Source of the DNA: Azospirillum brasilense
Lineage (GTDB): Bacteria; Pseudomonadota; Alphaproteobacteria; Rickettsiales; UBA3002
Length of the DNA: 21,808 nt
Reading direction: 5' to 3'
Assembly: GCA_003241645.1 (NCBI GenBank)
Contig: QFOX01000034.1
Span: 1 to 21,808, forward strand
Below are positions 1 through 4,758 of the stretch, in pieces; positions within the stretch are counted from its first letter, which is position 1; each line of letters opens with the position of its first letter. The translations under genes and the position numbers were made by a program. A model generated the notes under the pieces. It searched no databases. It worked only from the letters and a program-made list of their open reading frames with translations, and was not told where the DNA came from.

Positions 1-2
1 GC

Positions 3-257
3 TTGCAGCAGGCGTGGGATGCGGTGCTGGATGCCTTCCAGCAAAAGCACAGCAAGGCTTCATGCCGCAGCTGGCTTGCCAACACGGTCGTCACCGATTT
101 GCAGGAAAACACCGTCATCATCCGCTGCCCAAGCGCCTTTGCCTGCCAGTGGATTAACCAGCACTACATGCCTGATCTGACCCGCTGGTGGCGCACGGCC
201 ACCGAGGGCGGCGCTGCCGTGACCTCCGTAAAACTCATCGCGGAGGGCAAGGCATGA
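3..257 (+). CDS. DnaA N-terminal-domain-like protein (5' end probably cut by window edge)
   Basis: The 84 visible residues resemble DnaA domain I, the part of the replication initiator that binds the helicase DnaB and other partners. Seen: WDAVLDAFQQ, then SCRSWLANT, then a strand with VIIRCPSAFACQWINQHY, matching the family pattern of a tryptophan near the start, a conserved SWL segment and a P-F-W-I-Y segment. No ATPase or DNA-binding domain follows, so this is either a stand-alone domain or the tail of a larger replication protein. The frame is open at the left edge; the TTG at 3 is only the first possible start visible. Its stop overlaps the next start as ATGA (254-257). In an integrated element, recruiting the host replisome is a reasonable inference, not shown. 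Confidence 0.6.
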   Translation: MQQAWDAVLDAFQQKHSKASCRSWLANTVVTDLQENTVIIRCPSAFACQWINQHYMPDLTRWWRTATEGGAAVTSVKLIAEGKA

Positions 258-661
258 GATACAAAACCCCCGAAAAATGGACAGTCACTGACGTTGCCGA
301 CCGTTTTGAAGATGCAGCCTACACGCTGAAGCGCCTGCCACCCGTGCGCGTGAAAGGCTATTTCAGCACATGGCCAGCCATCGTACGAACCGTGGCGGAA
401 CAACTGGCAGAAGACCGCCTGCCAATGCGCCTTGGTCCCCCGTCGGCGGAAGCCGTGGCGCGAATGGAAGAAACCATCCAGTGGATTTTCTTCCTCGACG
501 ATGAAGCCGAGCGCCGCCTGATATGGCTGCGTGCGGCGCGGGTTCCGTGGAAACCCATTTGCTACCGCATCGGCTATGGTCGCACCAAAGCATGGCAGAT
601 GTGGACGATTGCGCTTTTAAAGATCGCCATGCGCCTCAACGCCAAGCAGAGAGGGCGTTAG
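254..661 (+). CDS. DUF6362 family protein
   Basis: A 135-residue protein, start chosen at the ATGA overlap with the preceding gene. It shows the pattern I associate with DUF6362, a family of unknown function common in alphaproteobacterial phages and integrated elements: a helical start with a VRVKGYFSTWP segment (about residues 30-40), then ARMEETIQWIFFLDDE, then a C-terminal WLRAARVPWKPICYRIGYGRTKAWQMW segment that looks like a helix-turn-helix. The last part suggests DNA binding, possibly as a small terminase-like or regulatory protein, but no function is established. It sits between the DnaA-N-like gene and a 59-residue gene, with one base separating the latter. Confidence 0.7.
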   Translation: MRYKTPEKWTVTDVADRFEDAAYTLKRLPPVRVKGYFSTWPAIVRTVAEQLAEDRLPMRLGPPSAEAVARMEETIQWIFFLDDEAERRLIWLRAARVPWKPICYRIGYGRTKAWQMWTIALLKIAMRLNAKQRGR

Positions 662-662
662 G

Positions 663-842
663 ATGTTCGAACAAAAAAACGCTAAACACAGTGAACAGAA
701 TTTGGTATATGTACACATATCATCGCGGGACGTGCGACCATTCGCCCTCCACAGCAGCATAAGCCCATTTTTCCATCGTTTTGAATTAAACACACCTGCA
801 TACGCGCAGGCGGCGTTCATGTGCGTTGGGGGCTGGCGATGA
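663..842 (+). CDS. Small unknown protein, 59 residues
   Basis: An ATG frame beginning one base after the stop of the DUF6362 gene (TAG-G-ATG) and ending in an ATGA overlap with the next gene (839-842). The product starts MFEQKNAKHSEQNLVYVHIS and ends AAFMCVGGWR, with a middle rich in F, H, S and P; no membrane segment or known motif is recognised. I call it because of its exact fit between two coupled neighbours, not because of similarity. It would be missed by a minimum-length filter. Codon usage is more AT-rich than in the host genes to the right. Confidence 0.5.
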   Translation: MFEQKNAKHSEQNLVYVHISSRDVRPFALHSSISPFFHRFELNTPAYAQAAFMCVGGWR

Positions 843-1066
843 TTACCGACCTGACCCCGTATCGGCAGTATGTCGATAAGTTCGATTTAACAGAGGAGCA
901 AAAACTTGAACTGGTGAATGCGGTATGGGTAACGCTGGAGAATTATTTCGACCAGCAGCTGGGCATTAACCAGCTGGCGTTAAAGGAAAAAAGACATCAA
1001 AAGAGCGTTGATTCCGAGCTGCACTTAGCTATCCTTCCGAAAGACCCTCAAGACATTGAATTATGA
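839..1066 (+). CDS. Small unknown protein upstream of serine recombinase, 75 residues
   Basis: The start is placed at ATG 839, which overlaps the preceding stop as ATGA and follows a G-rich stretch (828-832). The product reads YRQYVDKFDLTEEQKLELVN near the start, then an amphipathic helix VWVTLENYFDQQLGINQLAL and a charged, lysine- and aspartate-containing tail. It looks like a small all-alpha acidic protein without membrane segments. Its stop overlaps the recombinase start (1063-1066), so the two are probably translated together. A role as partner of the recombinase, for example a directionality or assembly factor, is conceivable but rests only on position. Confidence 0.65.
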   Translation: MITDLTPYRQYVDKFDLTEEQKLELVNAVWVTLENYFDQQLGINQLALKEKRHQKSVDSELHLAILPKDPQDIEL

Positions 1067-2688
1067 GGGCTTTTATGGAAGAAGCCATGCAAAAAGCTGT
1101 TATTTATTGCCGGGTATCATCGCCAGAGCAGGTGAAAAACGGACACGGATTATCCTCACAGGAAACGCGGTGCAGAGAGTTCGCCCGTCACAAAAAATTG
1201 GAGGTGGTAGAGGTTTTCGCTGAGGAAGGTATCTCCGGCAGCATGATCGACCGCCCCGCCATGACGCAGATGCTGGATTACCTCCGGCAGCACGAGCATG
1301 AGCAGATCGTCGTTATCATTGATGACATCAGCCGGTTGGCGCGAGGCGTGAAAGCGCATCTGGAATTACGCATCGCCATTCGTGATGCCGGGGGCGTGCT
1401 GCAATCGCCCTCCATCGAATTCGGGGAAGATTCAGACAGCCAGCTTGTAGAGAACTTGCTGGCAAGCGTGTCGCAACATCAGCGCCAGAAAAACGCCGAG
1501 CAGGTCAAAAATCGGATGCGTGCGCGGATGATGAGCGGGTATTGGATTCTCTGCCCACCACGCGGATACAAAATGGAGAAGCGCGGCACACATGGCAAAA
1601 TGCTGGTGCGGGATGAGCCGCTGGCCTCCGTCATACAAGAAGCGATGGAGGGTTTCGCCTCCGACCGCTTCAGCTCGCCGGTTGAAGTGAAAAACTTTCT
1701 GGCGCAGCAGCCGGTTTTTCCAAAAGATCGGAAAGGAGAAGTACATATGCAGCGTGTGCTGGATATGCTGAACCGGAAACTTTACTCCGGCTATTTTGAC
1801 TATCCGGAATGGAATATCGGGCTGACCAAGGGGCATCACGAGCCAATTATCTCGTTTGAAACCTTTTGCCGGATTCAGGACAAGCTGCATGGCCGCGCCA
1901 AGGTTCCAGCACGGCACGACATAAGCCATGACTTTCCGCTGCGCGGGTTCGTGACCTGCGATTGCTGCGGCGTGCCAATGAAATCTTGCTGGACGCAGGG
2001 GCGAAGCGGGAAATACCCGTATTACCTGTGCCAGACCAAGGGTTGCGAACAATACGGCAAGTCCATCAAGCGCGACTACCTTGAGGATGAATTTGTGAGG
2101 CTTCTGAAAGGGCTAACTCCATCAGACACACTGGTGGGGATGGTAGATAATATGCTGGATCAGCTGTCGAAGCTCAAATCGGGTGACATTGTGGAGCGCC
2201 GCAAGGAACTTCAAAACCAGATATTGCTGATTGAACGGAAGGTGGAGCAGTTCCTTGACCGCATTGCGGCGGCGGACAGTGCCATCCTTATCACCAGCTA
2301 CGAGCGCCAGATTAAAACTTTGGAGGAACAACGGCTGGTTTTGCAGGAGCGGATACAGAAATGCGGAGAGTTTGATAGCACCGTAACGGAGACGGCTAGA
2401 ACCGCTTTTCAATTCTTCGCAAAGCCTTACCATCGTTGGGTTTCCGGCGATATATCGGTCAAGAGATTGGTGCTGAAAACGACTTTTGCACGCCCTCTGG
2501 CCTATGACCGAAAGGAGGGGTATAGAACCGCAGCTCTATCGCTCCCTTTCTCGCTTTTCAGAGAATTCTCGGACACTAAGTCCGAAGTGGTGCGCATGGA
2601 GGGACTTGAACCCCCACGCCTCGCGGCGCCAGAACCTAAATCTGGTGCGTCTGCCAATTTCGCCACATGCGCAACGCCGCCTGCTTAG
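1063..2688 (+). CDS. Large serine recombinase (integrase)
   Basis: A 541-residue site-specific recombinase that cuts and rejoins DNA through a serine-phosphate bond. The resolvase domain covers about residues 10-150, with the active-site segment IYCRVSSPEQ (serine 19 from this start) and the conserved ISRLARG segment. A recombinase domain follows (about 165-280), then a zinc ribbon (about 295-335) with CDCC and C-x5-C pairs, then a coiled coil (about 370-440) with many E, K, Q and L. Start at the ATGA overlap at 1063; ATGs at 1075 and 1087 also fit. The last about 35 residues, from VRMEGLEPP onward, are the antisense translation of the tRNA-Leu gene and host DNA beyond it, so the native C-terminus depends on integration state. 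Most likely it mediates integration of the left-hand element. Confidence 0.92.
   Translation: MRAFMEEAMQKAVIYCRVSSPEQVKNGHGLSSQETRCREFARHKKLEVVEVFAEEGISGSMIDRPAMTQMLDYLRQHEHEQIVVIIDDISRLARGVKAHLELRIAIRDAGGVLQSPSIEFGEDSDSQLVENLLASVSQHQRQKNAEQVKNRMRARMMSGYWILCPPRGYKMEKRGTHGKMLVRDEPLASVIQEAMEGFASDRFSSPVEVKNFLAQQPVFPKDRKGEVHMQRVLDMLNRKLYSGYFDYPEWNIGLTKGHHEPIISFETFCRIQDKLHGRAKVPARHDISHDFPLRGFVTCDCCGVPMKSCWTQGRSGKYPYYLCQTKGCEQYGKSIKRDYLEDEFVRLLKGLTPSDTLVGMVDNMLDQLSKLKSGDIVERRKELQNQILLIERKVEQFLDRIAAADSAILITSYERQIKTLEEQRLVLQERIQKCGEFDSTVTETARTAFQFFAKPYHRWVSGDISVKRLVLKTTFARPLAYDRKEGYRTAALSLPFSLFREFSDTKSEVVRMEGLEPPRLAAPEPKSGASANFATCATPPA
2588..2672 (-). tRNA. tRNA-Leu (anticodon UAG), CCA encoded
   Basis: On the minus strand the gene begins GCGCATGTGGCGAAATTGGC and ends in the T-loop segment GGTTCAAGTCC and CATGCGC-A-CCA. 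The acceptor stem pairs GCGCATG with CATGCGC, and the anticodon stem pairs CCAGA (2641-2645) with TCTGG (2629-2633) around a seven-base loop with TAG at 2636-2638. A long variable arm (class II) is present, as expected for leucine. The encoded CCA is 2588-2590. The gene is complete although an integrated element abuts its 3' end, so integration preserved it. The recombinase frame crosses it antisense. Confidence 0.95.
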
Positions 2689-2693
2689 CAGGC
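2679..2693. repeat. Small hairpin next to the tRNA 5' end
   Basis: A perfect 6+3+6 inverted repeat, gcctgc-tta-gcaggc, lies just upstream of the tRNA-Leu 5' end on the minus strand and contains the stop codon of the recombinase frame. It may be a processing or weak termination structure between the pseudopilin gene and the tRNA. No run of T follows on either strand, so it is not a classical terminator. Confidence 0.35.
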
Positions 2694-2716
2694 AACACAG
2701 AAAATGCCAGCGCTAA

Positions 2717-3538
2717 CTATTCGATCGCCCAATCCAGCCCGCTGCAGCGGGGAGCGGCATTGCCCAGATTATATTCCGCCGTGCTCGCCACGGTCGATCC
2801 GCTCGCTGTACAGACATTGACAATGTTCGCGGTCAACGCACCGAGGCCGGGCTTGCCGTCGTCGAACTTGGTGTCGATGTTCCACGCTTCCTGCGCGGGC
2901 AGCACGTCGTTCGACCAGTTGCCCACCTGCAGGCGGTTGCGGCTGTTGGTGGCGGTATCGCCGCCGGTCCAGCCCCGCCAGCTGATCGGAAAACTGAAGA
3001 TCTGGAAACCTGCATCCTGCTTGTTCAGCCAGGACGGCACATTGCGGCCAAAGGCAATGTGGTTGTACCAGCCCGTGCCACCAAAGTTGGCGGGATACCA
3101 ACCATCGTACCTGCCCTCGATCAGCCCGGCGAGGCGAAGATGCAGCCAGTATTTATAGCTCTCGCCGATATTCACATTGATCGTGCCGTCACCATCGCCG
3201 TTGCAGCCCAGGTTGTTGGCCGCAGAAACCGTGGTATTGCTGCTGCAATTGGCATCGCCCTGCCAGAAGCTGTACGCATTCCGCAGATCGCCGGGCATGC
3301 CGAAATATTTATCACGGAACAGGTTATGCGCGGTTCGGTATTTTTCCAGATCGCGGCCGATGGTGCGCAGCTCCGCCGCGCGAATCAGCGATTGCCCCGC
3401 CAGAATGCCCCCCGTGAGCAGCCCAAGGATCACCAGAACGATACTCAGCTCCACCAGGCTGAAGCCACGCTGGCCTGCAACGGCGCGGCGGCACCAGCCA
3501 TGTGCAGTGAAAAACGAAAGACCCTTTAGCATCTGCAT
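2717..3538 (-). CDS. Prepilin-like (type IV pilin/pseudopilin family) protein 1
   Basis: A 273-residue protein with a prepilin peptidase site: a 25-residue leader ending AGQRG, then FSLVELSIVLVILGLLTGGI. The fifth residue after the cut is glutamate, as the family needs, and the hydrophobic helix anchors the protein in the inner membrane. After it come RAAELR, an FRDKYFGMPGDLRNAYSFW segment, a Cys pair with an NGDGDG acidic loop that could bind calcium, and a C-terminal AWNIDTKFDDGKPGLG segment and a second Cys pair. The other pseudopilin in this window shares this layout. No pilus or secretion assembly genes are nearby, so the partner machinery is elsewhere. The start is uncertain: ATGs at 3538 and 3532 lack a clear ribosome-binding site. 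Confidence 0.88.
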   Translation of the reverse strand: MQMLKGLSFFTAHGWCRRAVAGQRGFSLVELSIVLVILGLLTGGILAGQSLIRAAELRTIGRDLEKYRTAHNLFRDKYFGMPGDLRNAYSFWQGDANCSSNTTVSAANNLGCNGDGDGTINVNIGESYKYWLHLRLAGLIEGRYDGWYPANFGGTGWYNHIAFGRNVPSWLNKQDAGFQIFSFPISWRGWTGGDTATNSRNRLQVGNWSNDVLPAQEAWNIDTKFDDGKPGLGALTANIVNVCTASGSTVASTAEYNLGNAAPRCSGLDWAIE

Positions 3539-3846
3539 ATATTAGCCAGCGCGCAGGGAAAAATCCACCACGCTTTCATCGGCCAATCACGGCATGCAAC
3601 GGGCGAACCGCCATACATTTATGCATACAACCAACTGTTTTGCATGAGTTTACAAAAACTCGCCAGCCACACGACACGAAGATTACATAAATTTAATGTT
3701 CATGTTTACATATATTTCAATCCACTGATAATCGATCATGTTTCCCTATCACAACCATAAAATCAATGAACTGTATCGATGCCTGAGCCCACGCTACAAA
3801 TGACCTACCGACGAAATGTCACAGCATTATACACTTGGAGGTTGCA
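3539..3846. other. AT-rich intergenic region between divergent pseudopilin and ankyrin genes
   Basis: About 300 bases without a gene, noticeably richer in A and T than its surroundings, as expected of a divergent promoter region. A promoter-like pair for the + strand is seen at 3705-3732, and a strong ribosome-binding site at 3837-3841. I see no equally good promoter on the minus strand for the pseudopilin gene, and no RNA gene. Confidence 0.6.
3705..3732 (+). promoter_or_regulatory. Candidate promoter of the ankyrin gene
   Basis: TTTACA (3705-3710) and GATAAT (3727-3732) are separated by 16 bases; each matches the sigma-70 consensus at five of six positions. The start codon lies about 115 bases downstream, leaving a long untranslated leader. 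Position and AT content support it; no transcription data are available. Confidence 0.45.
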
Positions 3847-4698
3847 ATGTGGTACACGGATAAATTTATGGTTGCATTCCTGAACGACCATCTTAGGTTG
3901 TCCGTGGACACACTCAACAATTCTGGGTTGCATGCCATGACCAACGAAGACAACCAGCTCGTATCCCCCCTGCAGAACCGTGTTTATTCATGGTTTTCAG
4001 CACTGGCGTCGGAAGATTTCGTCCTCATGGAAGACCTGCTTACCCATGGTTTACCAGTGGATGTGCCGCATCCCCTCCGTCATACCACCGCGTTGATGGA
4101 GGCTACTCGCCTGGGTCGCACCGCACTTGTTCAATGGCTCCTCGCCCGCGGTGCGGCCCCGGCTTTTTTATGCGGCCTGCCCAAAGGCACCCCGTTGCAC
4201 TGCGCCCTGCGCCAGCACCAATGGGACATTGCCCAGCTGCTGCTGGAACAGGTGCCCACCGCCAGTATGACGGATGCGCATACACGCACCCCGCTACACA
4301 TCATGGCGATGGACATGCCCGAGGACGAGCCGAAACATGCCGAAGGCCTGTTCATGGCGATCGCGCTGATCGACCGGGGCTGCGCACTCGACGCGCTGGA
4401 CGATGAGGGCATCACCGCCCTGCACTACGCCGTTATCAACGACGACCAGTTGATGGCCCGCGTACTGCTCGGCGCCGGTGCCACGGCCGATGCCTGCACG
4501 CCGGAGCGCGGCGTGACCCCGCTGATGATCGCGGCCATCGAGAAGAACGCGGCCATGGCGAACCTGCTGATCGCCTATGGGGCCGACCCCTACCTGCAGA
4601 ACAGCGACGGCACCTGCCCCGCCGACGTGATGCCGGGGCTGAAACGCATCGCCGCGCGCATGCAGGAACGCCCGGGCGAGATGCGGGCCACGAATTAG
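3847..4698 (+). CDS. Ankyrin-repeat protein
   Basis: A 283-residue protein with about five ankyrin repeats, roughly residues 79-260. Repeat cores seen are TTALMEATRLGRTALVQWLL, TPLHCALRQHQWDIAQLLL, TPLHIMAMDMP, ITALHYAVINDDQLMARVLL and VTPLMIAAIEKNAAMANLLI. The first 75 residues are a helical, non-repeat region; there is no signal peptide or membrane segment. ATG 3847 is chosen because GGAGG (3837-3841) sits five bases before it; a TTG 12 bases upstream overlaps that site. Ankyrin repeats bind other proteins; in intracellular alphaproteobacteria such proteins are often exported into host cells, but many act inside the bacterium. No secretion signal can be read here, so an effector role is only a possibility. 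The gene appears to be a single transcription unit, with a hairpin downstream. Confidence 0.85.
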   Translation: MWYTDKFMVAFLNDHLRLSVDTLNNSGLHAMTNEDNQLVSPLQNRVYSWFSALASEDFVLMEDLLTHGLPVDVPHPLRHTTALMEATRLGRTALVQWLLARGAAPAFLCGLPKGTPLHCALRQHQWDIAQLLLEQVPTASMTDAHTRTPLHIMAMDMPEDEPKHAEGLFMAIALIDRGCALDALDDEGITALHYAVINDDQLMARVLLGAGATADACTPERGVTPLMIAAIEKNAAMANLLIAYGADPYLQNSDGTCPADVMPGLKRIAARMQERPGEMRATN

Positions 4699-4709
4699 CG
4701 CGGGGCCTG

Positions 4710-4727
4710 CATGCAAGCGGTTGCATG
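4710..4727. repeat. Hairpin between the ankyrin gene and valS
   Basis: A perfect 7+4+7 inverted repeat, catgcaa-gcgg-ttgcatg, in the 60-base gap. There is no following T run, so it is not a standard terminator. It may weaken read-through or lie in the valS leader. A T-box is not suggested: the gap is too short. Confidence 0.35.
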
Positions 4728-4758
4728 GTGCGTGGGCTTGCGCTAGACCTGCGCGCCT

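Larger units (their letters stand above)
1..2645. mobile_element. End of an integrated element in tRNA-Leu (boundaries approximate)
   Basis: The left part carries a DnaA-N-like protein, a DUF6362 protein, two small proteins and a large serine recombinase, all on the + strand and tightly coupled. The last gene runs into the 3' end of an intact tRNA-Leu on the minus strand, the usual position of an integrase next to its attachment site. The element lies on the 3' side of the tRNA, so it must have restored the tRNA 3' end when it integrated. The junction should fall within the 3' half of the tRNA, about 2588-2645. The other end is outside the window. The gene content does not decide between a prophage and another integrative element. 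Confidence 0.7.

Noticed and set aside
707..720. Inverted repeat atatgt-ac-acatat as an operator
   Set aside because: Six-base arms in an AT-rich stretch inside a likely coding frame, with no promoter at the right distance; too weak to call.
2486..2716. Small frame containing WRDLNPHASRRQ
   Set aside because: This is a second-frame translation of the tRNA-Leu gene, a familiar annotation artefact.
4699..4758. T-box or attenuator controlling valS
   Set aside because: The 60-base gap has a single 7-base hairpin, no T-box sequence and no room for alternative structures.
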